This document shows positions 34,265 to 44,436 of a DNA stretch of 64,000 bases, piece by piece. A model generated the notes under the pieces. It was not told the DNA's origin. It made no database searches and saw only the letters and a program-made list of their open reading frames with translations. The position numbers were made by a program, and so were the translations under genes. Source of the stretch: Balneolales bacterium ANBcel1 (GTDB lineage Bacteria > Bacteroidota > Rhodothermia > Balneolales > Natronogracilivirgulaceae); NCBI GenBank assembly GCA_029688905.1, contig JARULB010000001.1, positions 310,001 to 374,000 of the forward strand. The letters run 5' to 3'. Numbering within the stretch: position 1 is the first letter of the stretch; each line of letters opens with the position of its first letter.

Positions 34265-35314
34265 ATGAAACTGCGCCCCCTTCCCGACAACGGTGTCATC
34301 GGCATCATAGCCCCCTCCTCTCCGGTGGATGAAAGCCGGCTGGAGCGCGGGGTTACCTATTTCGAGCAACTGGGCTACCGCACTCATGTGACGGCAAGCT
34401 GCTACAAACGGGAGCATTACCTTGCCGGAGACGCGCAGACGAGGGCAGCGGAGCTGATGGAGCTCATCCGCAATCCATCGATTGACGCTGTTTTTTTTGC
34501 CCGCGGCGGGTTCGGAAGCGCCGCCATGCTCCCCCTGCTGGATTACGATACCATCCGGGCATCTCGAAAACTGCTGGCCGGTTTCAGCGATATCACCGCA
34601 CTGCAATGGGGGATCTATGCGCAATGCGGGTATCCGACCGTCTCTGCGGGGATGCCGGCCACCGATTTCGGAAAACTGTCGATAGACCCCTTTTTTGAAG
34701 AGCAGTTCTGGAAATTCATGAAAACCGGGCGGGTAAGCTGCCGCGTGGAAACCGCCGTACTGCAGGGCTATGCCGATGGACCAGGTGAGTCGGCGGATCC
34801 CGCTTATACGGCCGGGAAAGGGGCACAAAACCCGTCACAGATAATCGAAGCCGGCGAGAAAGAGCGGTACGATGCATCCCATACAAATTCCCCCCATATC
34901 CGAAAGATTACCGGTACGTTGCTGCCGGGCACCCTGTCGGTGGCTTCGAACCTGGCCGGCACCCCATGGTTTCCTTCCGTGAAGGGATCCATTCTGCTTC
35001 TGGAAGATGTCGGGGAGTCGCGGCACAAAATTGAAGGAAATCTCCTGCAGGCAAAACTTGGCGGCTGGTTTGATCAGTGCCGCGCCGTGCTCTTCGGTGA
35101 TTTCGCTCCAGCGGAAAAGGAAACCTTCCCGGAGAATCCCTCCATCGACCAAATCCTGAAACGTACTGTCGGCGAAACCGGAGTGCCCTACGCATCCGGC
35201 ATGCCCTACGGGCACATCGACCGGAAAATTCCCTTTCCGGTTGGTCAGGAAATATCGCTATCTTTGGGGCGGTCCGTAGAAATCTCCAGCACCGACAGCC
35301 TGTTTGATTTTTGA
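34265..35314 (+). CDS. LD-carboxypeptidase (peptidase S66)
   Basis: A 349-residue S66 peptidase that trims the terminal D-Ala from recycled or mature murein tetrapeptides. The nucleophile Ser is in LLAGFSDITAL, the Glu in LLLEDVGES and the His in MPYGHIDRK. ARGGFGSAAMLPLLD is also typical. Residues about 168-213 are a low-complexity hydrophilic insert (GESADPAYTAGKGAQNP) between the two domains, not usual for the family. It follows the AI-2E gene by three bases and overlaps purN. Confidence 0.92.
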   Translation: MKLRPLPDNGVIGIIAPSSPVDESRLERGVTYFEQLGYRTHVTASCYKREHYLAGDAQTRAAELMELIRNPSIDAVFFARGGFGSAAMLPLLDYDTIRASRKLLAGFSDITALQWGIYAQCGYPTVSAGMPATDFGKLSIDPFFEEQFWKFMKTGRVSCRVETAVLQGYADGPGESADPAYTAGKGAQNPSQIIEAGEKERYDASHTNSPHIRKITGTLLPGTLSVASNLAGTPWFPSVKGSILLLEDVGESRHKIEGNLLQAKLGGWFDQCRAVLFGDFAPAEKETFPENPSIDQILKRTVGETGVPYASGMPYGHIDRKIPFPVGQEISLSLGRSVEISSTDSLFDF

Positions 35315-35979
35315 AAACAAAGCGCATCACCGTTTTTGCATCCGGTTCCGGTTCCAATTTCAAGGCGATCCACCAGGCCGCTTTGAATAACGACATTCCT
35401 GCCTCCATCACCGCCCTGGTATCCGACAAACCCGACTGCGGGGCCGTCACCTATGCCCGCTCCCGGAACATCCGGACACACATTACCTCCCCCGCCCTGT
35501 TTGCCGAAGACGTCGCCGGGGAAACGGTTTTTTCACTTTCCAGGAGCTCGGAATCGCCGGATCCGGTGCCGGAAGGCCACCGCCGGTACGCGGCATTTCT
35601 GCTGGATGTGCTGGAAAAAGAGATGCCGGACCTGATCGTACTGGCCGGCTATCTCAGGAAGATACCGGACGCGATCGTTGACCGGTACGCCGGGAGCATC
35701 ATCAATATCCACCCGTCGCTGCTGCCGAAGTACGGTGGCAAGGGATGGTACGGCATGCGGGTGCACCGGGCGGTTATTGAGAACGGGGAGAAGGAGTCCG
35801 GCTGCACCATCCACTACGTGACCGGTATTTACGACGACGGCCCGATCATTGCGCAGAGCAAGGTTGCGGTTGCCCCGGACGATACGCCCGAATCACTGGC
35901 CGCCAAAGTCCAGAAGCAGGAGCACACGCTCTACCCGCAGGTGATAGGAAGGCTCCTCACAAAAGTGGAAAATGAGTAA
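35311..35979 (+). CDS. purN: Phosphoribosylglycinamide formyltransferase
   Basis: A 222-residue PurN, transferring formyl from 10-formyl-tetrahydrofolate to GAR in purine synthesis. Motifs: VFASGSGSNFKAI for phosphate, NIHPSLLPKYGGKGWYGMRVHRAV with the catalytic Asn and His, and TGIYDDGPIIAQ with the catalytic Asp. The start is TTG at 35311, overlapping the TGA of the previous gene as TTGA. A short acidic insert around residues 75-90 is longer than in E. coli. Next comes purH. Confidence 0.95.
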   Translation: MKTKRITVFASGSGSNFKAIHQAALNNDIPASITALVSDKPDCGAVTYARSRNIRTHITSPALFAEDVAGETVFSLSRSSESPDPVPEGHRRYAAFLLDVLEKEMPDLIVLAGYLRKIPDAIVDRYAGSIINIHPSLLPKYGGKGWYGMRVHRAVIENGEKESGCTIHYVTGIYDDGPIIAQSKVAVAPDDTPESLAAKVQKQEHTLYPQVIGRLLTKVENE

Positions 35980-36128
35980 ATCCGGCTTGCTGCGGGAACC
36001 CTGCCTGCCGGTATTCCTGGAATCCCGGGCTCATCGAGCACGGTTTCAGGTTATCCAGGCGGCCGGAATGCCAGGTTTACCAGTACGGGCCCTGTTTACG
36101 AACTTTTATCACATACCCATAAACGAAT

Positions 36129-37814
36129 ATGAATTCCGATATTGAAAAACTGCCGAAACTGCTGATTGAACGCGCCCTGATCTCCGTTTCCGATAAAACC
36201 GGAGTGGTGGAGTTCGCCCGCAAGCTCCACGGACTGGGCATTGAACTCATATCGACGGGAGGCACGGCCGCCGCCATGCGGGAGGCGGGGCTGCCGGTCA
36301 CGGATGTGTCGGAGATCACCGGATTTCCCGAGTGCCTGGACGGGCGGGTCAAAACCCTGCATCCGATGATTCATGGCGGGATTCTGGCACGGCCCGGCAT
36401 CAGCGAACACGCCGAAACGATCGCCGCTTTGGGTATCCGTCCGATCCAGCTTGTGGTTGTGAATTTATATCCGTTTCAGCAGGCGGTCGCCGCGCAGCCC
36501 GGTGATCTGGAGCACGCCGTCGAGAACATCGACATCGGTGGGCCGGCGATGGTCAGGGCCGCAGCCAAAAACTTCGAAAATGTCTGTATTGTGACCAACC
36601 CGGACCAGTACGGAAGTTTTGTCCAGCGGCTCGAATCCGGTTCCGGCCGGATCGACGGACCGCTTCGCGCTTCTCTTGCCCGCGACGCGTTCCGCATGAC
36701 CGCCGAATATGACACCTTCATTGCCGCTCATCTGTCGGCTGCAACATCCCCTTCCGACTCCCTGTCGTCTGACACTTCGCACCCCGGCACTTCGCCCTCC
36801 GGCACGCCATCTTCAGAAACGACGGCCTCCGCCTCAGTCCCATCCGCAACGGCATCCACCGGCAAGGCACACTCCGATGCCGATGATTTGTCGCTTCACG
36901 AGCCCCTCCACCAGTCACTTCGCTACGGAGAAAACCCGCATCAGTCCGCCGGAGTTTATGGCACCCTGTCGGAATACATCGACTGTTTCCACGGCAAGGA
37001 ACTGAGCTACAACAACTACCTGGACATTGACGCCGCGCTTCAGCTGGGCACCGATTTTCAGGACACCTCCGATTCCCTGTGCGCCATTTTCAAGCACAAC
37101 CTGCCCTGCGGGGTCGCGCTGGCTTCCACCAGCCGTGAAGCGTGGGATAAGGCCTTCGCTACCGACACCGTCTCTCCGTTCGGCGGCATCGTGCTTTTCA
37201 ACAAGTCCCTGGATCTCGACGCGGCCCAGGCCGTCGACGAAATCTTCACCGAGATCATCCTGGCTCCGGATTTTGATGATGATGCGCTGGCGTTGCTCAC
37301 AAAAAAAGCCAATAGGAGGCTGATACGCGTCAAGCGCTGGGCCGACACATCCGCGGCGGTGATCCGCTCCATTACGGGGGGCTACCTCCGCCAGCAGTCC
37401 GATTTCGGCTTCGCGTCGGAAAAGCGGGACGTGGTAACCCGAAAGAAGCCGGATGAAGAGCAGCTCCAAACCCTGGAATTTGCCTGGCGCATCGTGAAAC
37501 ATGTAAAATCAAACGCCATCGTCTTCGCCAAAAACCGGCAGACCATCGGCATCGGAACCGGGCAGCCCAACCGGGTCACGTCTTCTCGGATTGCCGTTCA
37601 GAACGCGGAGCGATTCGGTCATTCGGTGGATGGCTCCGTGCTGGCTTCCGACGCCTTCTTCCCGTTCGCCGACGGTGTTGAGGAGGCCGGCAAAGCCGGA
37701 GCGTCGGCCATCATCCAGCCAGGCGGCAGTGTGCGGGATGAAGAGGTTATCCAGAAAGCGGACGAATACGGCATGGCGATGATCCTTACCGGAAGCCGGC
37801 ATTTCCGTCACTGA
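36129..37814 (+). CDS. purH: Bifunctional AICAR formyltransferase/IMP cyclohydrolase
   Basis: A 561-residue PurH, the last two steps to IMP. The N-terminal cyclohydrolase has [32 protein letters not shown] and [15 protein letters not shown]. The C-terminal formyltransferase has [21 protein letters not shown] (usually KHxNPCG; the N/L order is swapped), and ends with [16 protein letters not shown]. Residues about 200-253 are a Ser/Thr/Ala/Pro-rich insert between the domains, which explains the extra length over the usual about 510. Purine pathway neighbour purN is just upstream. Confidence 0.95.
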   Translation: MNSDIEKLPKLLIERALISVSDKTGVVEFARKLHGLGIELISTGGTAAAMREAGLPVTDVSEITGFPECLDGRVKTLHPMIHGGILARPGISEHAETIAALGIRPIQLVVVNLYPFQQAVAAQPGDLEHAVENIDIGGPAMVRAAAKNFENVCIVTNPDQYGSFVQRLESGSGRIDGPLRASLARDAFRMTAEYDTFIAAHLSAATSPSDSLSSDTSHPGTSPSGTPSSETTASASVPSATASTGKAHSDADDLSLHEPLHQSLRYGENPHQSAGVYGTLSEYIDCFHGKELSYNNYLDIDAALQLGTDFQDTSDSLCAIFKHNLPCGVALASTSREAWDKAFATDTVSPFGGIVLFNKSLDLDAAQAVDEIFTEIILAPDFDDDALALLTKKANRRLIRVKRWADTSAAVIRSITGGYLRQQSDFGFASEKRDVVTRKKPDEEQLQTLEFAWRIVKHVKSNAIVFAKNRQTIGIGTGQPNRVTSSRIAVQNAERFGHSVDGSVLASDAFFPFADGVEEAGKAGASAIIQPGGSVRDEEVIQKADEYGMAMILTGSRHFRH

Positions 37815-38219
37815 AACGGCTCCGGCGCGGTACCAAAGCCGTGTCCGCACCATGTGATATCGACCTCCGAATACTTCCATCCACAGGTCAAATAGTTGGG
37901 CGGTACCACAGCCATTTCGGCACCATGTGCCATCGATCGGTGTTGTCCGGCGCACTCGGGTCCGCCGCCGGAACGGCATCCGTTGCTGTGGCCATGAAAC
38001 GGGTACGAACTGCCCGCTTTTCACAGCCGCCGACATCCCCCGGCAAAGCCCGGAGCCGACCTCAAAAATAAATCAAAGAAATTCGCATTATGCGTCTCAT
38101 TATCGTAACTTTGGACGTTAAAATGAATGTTCTTCACCCGCTAATATTCCTCGCCCATGCCGCAGACGTCCGAAGTGTCCGATATCAAAACTGCCTCTCG
38201 CCAAAACCACAAGGCCGGA
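37815..38219. other. 405-bp region between purH and mreB with a diverged direct repeat
   Basis: Two imperfect 40-bp copies lie at 37827-37866 and 37900-37939, both beginning GCGGTACCA and sharing the GCACCATGTG core, 73 bases apart. They may be relics of a duplicated leader. No gene or terminator is clear. The region also includes the leader of mreB, with a possible TAATAT promoter element at 38142. Confidence 0.45.
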
Positions 38220-39224
38220 ATGTTCGACTGGCTCTACACCGACATCGCAATTGATCTTGGCACGGCCAATACGCTCATACATTCGAAATACAAGGGAATC
38301 GTTTTAAACGAACCCTCCATCGTAGCGCTCAATATGGAAGGGCAACCCGTAGCCATCGGACATGAGGCCCGGCTGATGCACGAAAAAACGCATAAAAAAA
38401 TCCGGACAGTACGGCCGCTGCGCGACGGCGTTATCGCCGATTTCGAGGTTGCGGAGCACATGATCCGCGGGATGATCAAGAAGGTGAAAGTAAGCTGGTA
38501 CTCCACCACGCGCAAGATGGTCGTTTGCGTACCGAGCGGCATCACCGAGGTGGAAAAACGTGCGGTGCGCGACAGCGCCGAGCATGCCGGTGCCAAGGAG
38601 GTCTTTCTTGTGGATGAACCCATGGCCGCGGCTATCGGCATCGGGCTGGATGTGCACGAACCGGTGGGTAACATGATTGTGGATATCGGCGGCGGCACTA
38701 CGGAGATCGCGGTAATCGCCCTTTCCGGGATTGTGTACTCGCAGTCGGTCCGATTGGGCGGTGATGAGCTGAACGAGGACATCATCAACTACTTCCGCAG
38801 AAATCACAACCTGCTCATTGGTGAGCGTACGGCCGAGCAGGTGAAATGTGATATCGGCTCCGCCACCCCGCTGGATGAGGAGCTTGAGCTTACCGTAAAG
38901 GGCCGCGACCTCGTAAACGGCGTACCCCGTACGCGGGTGGTCACCTCCAACGATATTCGCGAAGCCATCTCCGAATCGGTTAACACCATCGTGGAATCGG
39001 TCACCAAGTCGCTTGAGCAGACCCCGCCCGAACTGTCCGCCGATATTCTGGATCGCGGAATCTTCCTTACCGGCGGTGGGGGCCTGCTGAAAAACCTGGA
39101 CAAGCTGATTATTGAAACCACCGACCTGCCTGTTCATATTGCCGAAGACCCGCTGACGGCAGTCGTTCGCGGTACCGGAAAGATTCTGGAGGATCTGGAT
39201 TACTACCGGGCTATTCTAACCTGA
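38220..39224 (+). CDS. mreB: Rod shape-determining protein MreB
   Basis: A 334-residue bacterial actin. MFDWLYTDIAIDLGTANTLI is the typical MreB N-terminus, so I chose the ATG at 38220; an in-frame ATG at 38157 would add 21 residues without similarity, and a TAATAT element at 38142 would leave that ATG almost without leader. Phosphate and adenosine motifs include VDIGGGTTEIAVI, AAAIGIGLDV and FLTGGGGLLKNLD. MreB filaments guide elongasome synthesis. It leads the operon mreB-mreC-mreD-mrdA-rodA. Confidence 0.96.
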   Translation: MFDWLYTDIAIDLGTANTLIHSKYKGIVLNEPSIVALNMEGQPVAIGHEARLMHEKTHKKIRTVRPLRDGVIADFEVAEHMIRGMIKKVKVSWYSTTRKMVVCVPSGITEVEKRAVRDSAEHAGAKEVFLVDEPMAAAIGIGLDVHEPVGNMIVDIGGGTTEIAVIALSGIVYSQSVRLGGDELNEDIINYFRRNHNLLIGERTAEQVKCDIGSATPLDEELELTVKGRDLVNGVPRTRVVTSNDIREAISESVNTIVESVTKSLEQTPPELSADILDRGIFLTGGGGLLKNLDKLIIETTDLPVHIAEDPLTAVVRGTGKILEDLDYYRAILT

Positions 39225-39239
39225 TAGAATGACACGTGA

Positions 39240-40082
39240 ATGCAATTTTCGCTTCGAAAGACCGAAGACATCCAGGATCATATTCTCACGGTAGCTTTTA
39301 TCTTCCTGGCTTTTGTATTAATGGTGTTACGCCATGACGGCGGACTCCAGTCCGTTCGAAAGGTATCGGTTGTAGCCATCAGCTATATGGAACAGCCTCT
39401 GGCCCAGTTCCGTGTCTACCGTACCGCCCTCCAGACCAACGAAGAGCTGGGAAAGCAGAATATCATCCTGCAGGATGAATTGAGCAGGCTTCGCTCCGTT
39501 AGCGAAGAAAACCGGGCACTGCGCGCTATGATCGGCCTACAGGACACCCTGGAGCTGGATCTGCTTCCTGCCAAGATCGTTGCAAAGACACTGACCGGCA
39601 TCAACAATTCGGTGACCGTAAACAAGGGCAGCAACGACGGCGTTTCCGAGGGGATGGCGCTCATTAATTTCGAAGGGCTGGTCGGGCAGGTCATCATTAC
39701 CACTCCGGGCCATGCGCTGGTGATGCCTTTTTCCAATGCGCTTTTCCGGGCCAGTGCCCGAATTCAGGGTAACCGTGCGCACGGTATCGTTTCATGGAGC
39801 GCCGATCAGTCCGGAGAACTGGTCATGAACTACGTGCCTCAGACCATCGACGTTGTGCCGGGCGCGGTGGTCGAAACCTCCGGGTTCAGCAATCGCTTCC
39901 CTTCCGGGATTCCCATCGGAAGAGTGACGCGAACCCGGTCAGAGGACGGCCTTGACACGCAGCAGGTATTTGTGCGGCCTTTCGTTTCGCTGCATCAGAT
40001 TGCCGAGGCCTTTGTGGTACGGTACGAACCGGAGCCGGAAGTGGAGGAACTGTTACTGCAATTCGAGGGGCTTTTCCAATGA
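39240..40082 (+). CDS. mreC: Rod shape-determining protein MreC
   Basis: A 280-residue protein with a single N-terminal helix (HILTVAFIFLAFVLMVL), a coiled coil of about 40 residues (ELGKQNIILQDELSRLRSVS) and a beta-rich periplasmic core. Motifs of MreC are SVTVNKGSNDGVSEGMAL and GLVGQVIITTPGHA. MreC forms filaments in the periplasm that activate PBP2. Its end overlaps the start of mreD as ATGA. Confidence 0.94.
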   Translation: MQFSLRKTEDIQDHILTVAFIFLAFVLMVLRHDGGLQSVRKVSVVAISYMEQPLAQFRVYRTALQTNEELGKQNIILQDELSRLRSVSEENRALRAMIGLQDTLELDLLPAKIVAKTLTGINNSVTVNKGSNDGVSEGMALINFEGLVGQVIITTPGHALVMPFSNALFRASARIQGNRAHGIVSWSADQSGELVMNYVPQTIDVVPGAVVETSGFSNRFPSGIPIGRVTRTRSEDGLDTQQVFVRPFVSLHQIAEAFVVRYEPEPEVEELLLQFEGLFQ

Positions 40083-40549
40083 AATCGGATGTGCTGAAAT
40101 TCGGGCTCATCGGCCTTGCCGCCATTGTGCTTCAGGTCCTGGTCTTCAACCACCTGAGCTATCGCGCAATCCGGCCGGACATAACGCTGGTCGTCCTGAT
40201 TTGGGTTATCGCCACCCAGAACCGAACCCTGTCCCTAATTTTCGCTGGATATATCGGACTGATGAACGATTTGTTTCACGATCTCTGGGGGCTTCATCTG
40301 CTATCGAAGACGCTTACGACCCTGCTGGTGTACCGGTTTGTGCCGCGCATTGAAGAGACAAAACTTTTTTTTACACAAGTTTTTCTTCTGTTGTTCGTGA
40401 TAACCTTTGTGCACAATCTTTTCTTTCTGTTATCAGCACTCTTTACCCAGACCTACGCGACAGAACACATCATTATTGAACTCCTGATCGGCAGCAGCCT
40501 GCTTACCACCGCTGTGGGAAGTATCATCCATCTGCTCAGGGAAAATTAG
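40079..40549 (+). CDS. mreD: Rod shape-determining protein MreD
   Basis: A 156-residue protein of about five membrane helices, starting MKSDVLKFGLIGLAAIVLQV and including IRPDITLVVLIWVIATQNR, a family motif. It works with MreC in the elongasome. It is translationally coupled to mreC, and the PBP2 gene follows after ten bases. Confidence 0.85.
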   Translation: MKSDVLKFGLIGLAAIVLQVLVFNHLSYRAIRPDITLVVLIWVIATQNRTLSLIFAGYIGLMNDLFHDLWGLHLLSKTLTTLLVYRFVPRIEETKLFFTQVFLLLFVITFVHNLFFLLSALFTQTYATEHIIIELLIGSSLLTTAVGSIIHLLREN

Positions 40550-40559
40550 TCATCCTGCC

Positions 40560-42407
40560 ATGCTTCGTTCAAAGCAGCAAAAGCGAACCGCCGTATCGAT
40601 CCGGATACTGCAGGTCACCATCCTGACGATCCTGCTTGTCATGGGGGGGCGGCTTTTTCAGCTTCAGATCATCGAGTTCGAAACCTACGGACCGTTAAGT
40701 CTGGCCAACAGCATCCGCCAGGAGAGCGTCAACCCGGCCAGGGGGCTCATCTTCGACCGATCCGGCCGGCTGCTGGTGGACAATCAGCCGATTTACACCA
40801 TCACGGTAACCCCTGCCAGCTTTGAAAACGAAACCATACCGATGCTGGCCGAATTTCTGGATGTATCCCCCGAAATGGTTGAAAGCAGGGTTCAGGCCGC
40901 GCGCAGGTACTCCTGGCACCGGCCCTCCCGCCTGTTTACGGATATCAGCTTCCACAGCTTCTCACAGATCCAGGAGAACATCTGGCAGCTCCCTGGCATC
41001 GGCCATTTTGTTGAGTCCAAGCGGCACTATCCTGCAGAAGCAAAAGCTTCGCATATTCTGGGGTATCTGAGTGAGGTCACCCGAGAGGAATATAATCGCT
41101 CCAGGCGTTACAACATGGGAGATAAAGCCGGAAGAAGCGGCCTGGAATTTGTTTACGAGGAAGACCTCAGAGGCGAACTGGGAGCGCGCTACATGCGGGT
41201 CAACGCGCTCGGACAGACGCTTGGCCCCTATGAAGAGGGGCAGATGGGACGGAGTCCCGTCAAAGGCTCCGATATCTACACCCACATCGATCAGGACCTC
41301 CAGCTGCTCGCCGAAACCCTCATGGCCGGCAAGATCGGCGGCCTGGTGGCGATGGATCCCAATACCGGGGCCATCCTGGCCATGGTAAGCTCACCCCTGT
41401 TTGATGTCGACCGCCTTTCCGGAAGAATCGACATGGACTACTGGATTTCGCTGCAATCCGACACCACCAACCCGCTGTTCAACCGGGCCATATCGACCAT
41501 GCAGCCTCCGGGTTCCACCGTCAAACCGTTGATGGGACTCATCGGCCTTGATTTCGGCATGATCACTCCCGAAACCGAAATCACCTGCCGCGGCAGCTTC
41601 ATCCGCGGACGCGAATACAAGTGCACCCGTGCCCACGGACGCCAAAATTTGGTGCAGGCCATCAAAAACTCCTGCAACACCTATTTCTTCTCACTGATGG
41701 CCCGGACCATGGAGCAGCACGGACTCAACGCGTGGCACCGGCACGCGGCCTCCTTCGGACTGGGCCAGATTAGCGGAATCGACCTCCCCAATGAACGGCC
41801 GGGGATCTTGCCCGACAGCGCCTACTACAACCGCCATTTCGGCGGGCCACGCGACTGGGGTATCGGAGACCTCATCAGCGTCGGTGTCGGCCAGGGTACT
41901 TTTTCGACATCCCCGCTGCATATGGCTACACTCACCTCCGAACTGGCTAACGGAGGATACCGGATCCGGCCGCACGTCGTCGACCGGATCGTCAAACCCG
42001 ATGGTACGATTTTGGCCACCCAACCGGAAAGAGAACGTATCCCGTGGATTCGCGAAGATCATCTCGCAATCGTTCATGAGGGCATGCGAAGAGCCGTAAG
42101 CGAAGGCTCCGGGCGCTTTTATGCGGACATCCGCGGTGTGGAGGTGGCCGGGAAGACCGGAACCGCGCAGAATCCTCACGGTAATAACCACGGGTGGTTC
42201 ATCTCCTATGCCCCGTATGATGAACCGGAAATCGCCATAGCCGTACTCGTTGAAAATGCCGGATTCGGCTCCGTTTCGGCCGCACCCATCGCCGGACTGA
42301 TGATGGAGCAGTATTTCCATGGACGGATTCTGCGAAACTGGGTATACGATTATGTGATCAATTTTGAGCCGGAACCGTACGACGAAGACGAGGAAGAGGT
42401 GTTGTGA
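40560..42407 (+). CDS. mrdA: Penicillin-binding protein 2 (peptidoglycan transpeptidase)
   Basis: A 615-residue class B PBP: an N-terminal helix (VTILTILLVMGGRLFQL), pedestal domain with RGLIFDRSGRLLVDN, and transpeptidase domain. The catalytic motif SxxK is GSTVKP (residue about 320), SCN is KNSCNTYF and KTG is GKTGTAQNPHG. It crosslinks peptidoglycan in elongation together with the adjacent RodA. Length is typical. Its stop overlaps the rodA start. Confidence 0.95.
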   Translation: MLRSKQQKRTAVSIRILQVTILTILLVMGGRLFQLQIIEFETYGPLSLANSIRQESVNPARGLIFDRSGRLLVDNQPIYTITVTPASFENETIPMLAEFLDVSPEMVESRVQAARRYSWHRPSRLFTDISFHSFSQIQENIWQLPGIGHFVESKRHYPAEAKASHILGYLSEVTREEYNRSRRYNMGDKAGRSGLEFVYEEDLRGELGARYMRVNALGQTLGPYEEGQMGRSPVKGSDIYTHIDQDLQLLAETLMAGKIGGLVAMDPNTGAILAMVSSPLFDVDRLSGRIDMDYWISLQSDTTNPLFNRAISTMQPPGSTVKPLMGLIGLDFGMITPETEITCRGSFIRGREYKCTRAHGRQNLVQAIKNSCNTYFFSLMARTMEQHGLNAWHRHAASFGLGQISGIDLPNERPGILPDSAYYNRHFGGPRDWGIGDLISVGVGQGTFSTSPLHMATLTSELANGGYRIRPHVVDRIVKPDGTILATQPERERIPWIREDHLAIVHEGMRRAVSEGSGRFYADIRGVEVAGKTGTAQNPHGNNHGWFISYAPYDEPEIAIAVLVENAGFGSVSAAPIAGLMMEQYFHGRILRNWVYDYVINFEPEPYDEDEEEVL

Positions 42408-43657
42408 TGAGCTGGTACAGAGAATTAGACTGGTTGCTGATCCTCTGCTGGGTTCTGCTGTTTTCGGCAGGCCTGGTTGCCATTTACAGCGCCACACTCG
42501 GTCCGGTTTCGCAGTTTCTGCCCTCCTACATCCAGAATAATTTCTTCAATCAGATTGTCTGGATCGGCATATCGGTAGCCGCGCTGGTCACCATCCAGTT
42601 CATGACCCCGCGATCGTTTCAGCAGATCTCCTATATCCTGTACGGCGTGTGCCTGATTCTGGCCGTCGCCACAATCTTCTGGGGAGTCGAGGCCGGCGGA
42701 GCGAAACGCTGGCTGGTTATCGGAGGCGTTCGGTTTCAGATCAGTGAGATGCTGAAACTGGCGACCATCCTGGTTGTGGCCAACTACCTGACCAGCAGAA
42801 GGGATATCACCACAGAACATATCGGCTCGGCCCTTATCGCGGTAGTACTCATGCTGATACCGAGTGTCATCATCATCCTGCAAAACGATACGGGAACCGC
42901 CCTGGTGCTGCTTTCAATTATCCCGGTGATGCTGTTCTGGTCGGGGCTGCCTTACGGAATTTCGCTGTTCCTGATTTCGCCGGCCATCATCGCCTATTTC
43001 TCGGTGATCGACTGGAGGCTTGGGGTGGTTGTCACTATTCTTCTCACCATCGCCATTTTCTTCATCCAAAAAAGAGTCTGGCTTACCAGTTCTGCGGTGA
43101 TCACCGGACTGTTGACGGTTACCGGCGTTCAGGTGGCGCTGTACCATGTGCTCAGGCCCCACCAGCAGGCCCGTATCGAGGCGTTTATCAACCCCGCTCT
43201 CGATCCTCAGGGGGCCGGGTGGAACGTGCTTCAAGCGAAAACAGCAATCGGCTCCGGGGGTTTGTGGGGCAAGGGATTTCTTGAAGGCACCCAGACACAG
43301 CTCCGTTTCCTTCCGGAGCAGTGGACCGACTTTATCTTCCCGGTAATCGCCGAGGAGTTCGGGTTCATCGGGGCCGGCTCGCTGCTGATTGTTTTCGGAA
43401 TCCTGCTGCTTAGGCTGCTGATCATCGCCGGCGAACACAAACATCCGTTTGCCCAGCTCGTGATTGTCGGTGTCACCACCATCTTTTTTGTGCACCTGGT
43501 GATCAACCTGGGGAGCGCCATGGGGCTGCTGCCGGTGATTGGTCTGCCTCTGCCTTTTGTCAGTTATGGAGGCTCCGCGTTCCTCTCCTATACCATCATG
43601 CTGGCCATCTGTCTGAATTTCCACCTGTATAAACGAGAGTTCAGTATTTACTCGTGA
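42404..43657 (+). CDS. rodA: Rod shape-determining protein RodA (SEDS glycosyltransferase)
   Basis: A 417-residue polytopic membrane protein of the SEDS family that polymerises lipid II into glycan strands. Motifs: GGAKRWLVIGGVRFQISE, LQNDTGTALVLLSI, RIEAFINPALDPQGAGWN, and ending GLPLPFVSYGGSAFLSY. It is last in the mre operon. Its last 17 bases overlap the end of rnhB, transcribed the other way. Confidence 0.95.
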   Translation: MMSWYRELDWLLILCWVLLFSAGLVAIYSATLGPVSQFLPSYIQNNFFNQIVWIGISVAALVTIQFMTPRSFQQISYILYGVCLILAVATIFWGVEAGGAKRWLVIGGVRFQISEMLKLATILVVANYLTSRRDITTEHIGSALIAVVLMLIPSVIIILQNDTGTALVLLSIIPVMLFWSGLPYGISLFLISPAIIAYFSVIDWRLGVVVTILLTIAIFFIQKRVWLTSSAVITGLLTVTGVQVALYHVLRPHQQARIEAFINPALDPQGAGWNVLQAKTAIGSGGLWGKGFLEGTQTQLRFLPEQWTDFIFPVIAEEFGFIGAGSLLIVFGILLLRLLIIAGEHKHPFAQLVIVGVTTIFFVHLVINLGSAMGLLPVIGLPLPFVSYGGSAFLSYTIMLAICLNFHLYKREFSIYS

Positions 43658-44291
43658 CGATGGCTTTTTCCGTGCGAAGACGAAACGAACGCCGGTGATA
43701 GCGGGTGTAGCCGAACTCCTGCAGCGCTTTGTAGTGATGTGCCGTGGGATATCCGACATTGCGGTCCCATCCAAACTGCGGATACTCTTCGTGAAGCCCG
43801 GCCATGAGTCTGTCGCGATGTACTTTGGCGACGATAGATGCGGCTCCGATACTGGCGCTTCGGCCGTCTCCCTTTACGATGGTTTGGGAACGGATCAACA
43901 GGCTGTCGATCCCTTTGTTGCCATCAATAAGCAGAAAATCGGGTGGGGGGTTCGACCGCTCGGCACACTGTGCCATGGCCAGCAGGGAAGCCTTCAGGAT
44001 ATTGATTCTGTCGATCTCTTCCGGGCCGCACACCGCTACCGTGCAGCTGATGGCGTGTTTCCGGATCTGTTCGGCGACGAACTCCCTTTTGTCGGCTTTC
44101 AGCAGTTTGCTGTCGGCTATGCCGGTAATCAGATGGGCTGTTGAGGGGTCGAGAATAACTCCTGCGGCGACAACGGGTCCGGCCAGGCAACCGCGCCCGA
44201 CCTCGTCCAGACCCATGATATGGCGAAACCCCTCTTGCCAGAGCCCGGACTCGAATTCGTAGAGATCAGTTTTGGGAGGAGCAGATGGCAT
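43641..44291 (-). CDS. rnhB: Ribonuclease HII
   Basis: A 216-residue RNase HII removing ribonucleotides from DNA. The motifs IMGLDEVGRGCLAGPVVAAG (Asp-Glu), GIADSKLLKADKR, LLIDGNKGI and ASIGAASIVAKVHRD, with the last Asp for metal binding, are all intact. The first 24 residues are an extension before the core. It is at the end of the minus-strand block after the ompH genes, convergent with rodA with a 17-base overlap. Confidence 0.94.
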   Translation of the reverse strand: MPSAPPKTDLYEFESGLWQEGFRHIMGLDEVGRGCLAGPVVAAGVILDPSTAHLITGIADSKLLKADKREFVAEQIRKHAISCTVAVCGPEEIDRINILKASLLAMAQCAERSNPPPDFLLIDGNKGIDSLLIRSQTIVKGDGRSASIGAASIVAKVHRDRLMAGLHEEYPQFGWDRNVGYPTAHHYKALQEFGYTRYHRRSFRLRTEKAIVTSKY

Positions 44292-44436
44292 CTGAAAATG
44301 CCGGTAATGGTATTTCGAGCCTGCACCGAAAACAGATGCGGAGTCCCGGAATCCGGAGCAGGCAGTGAGACGAGTTCATGGATCGTTTTGCGGATCCGGA
44401 AAAAACAGGCAGAGCCGGCTGCACAGAAACCGGTAA

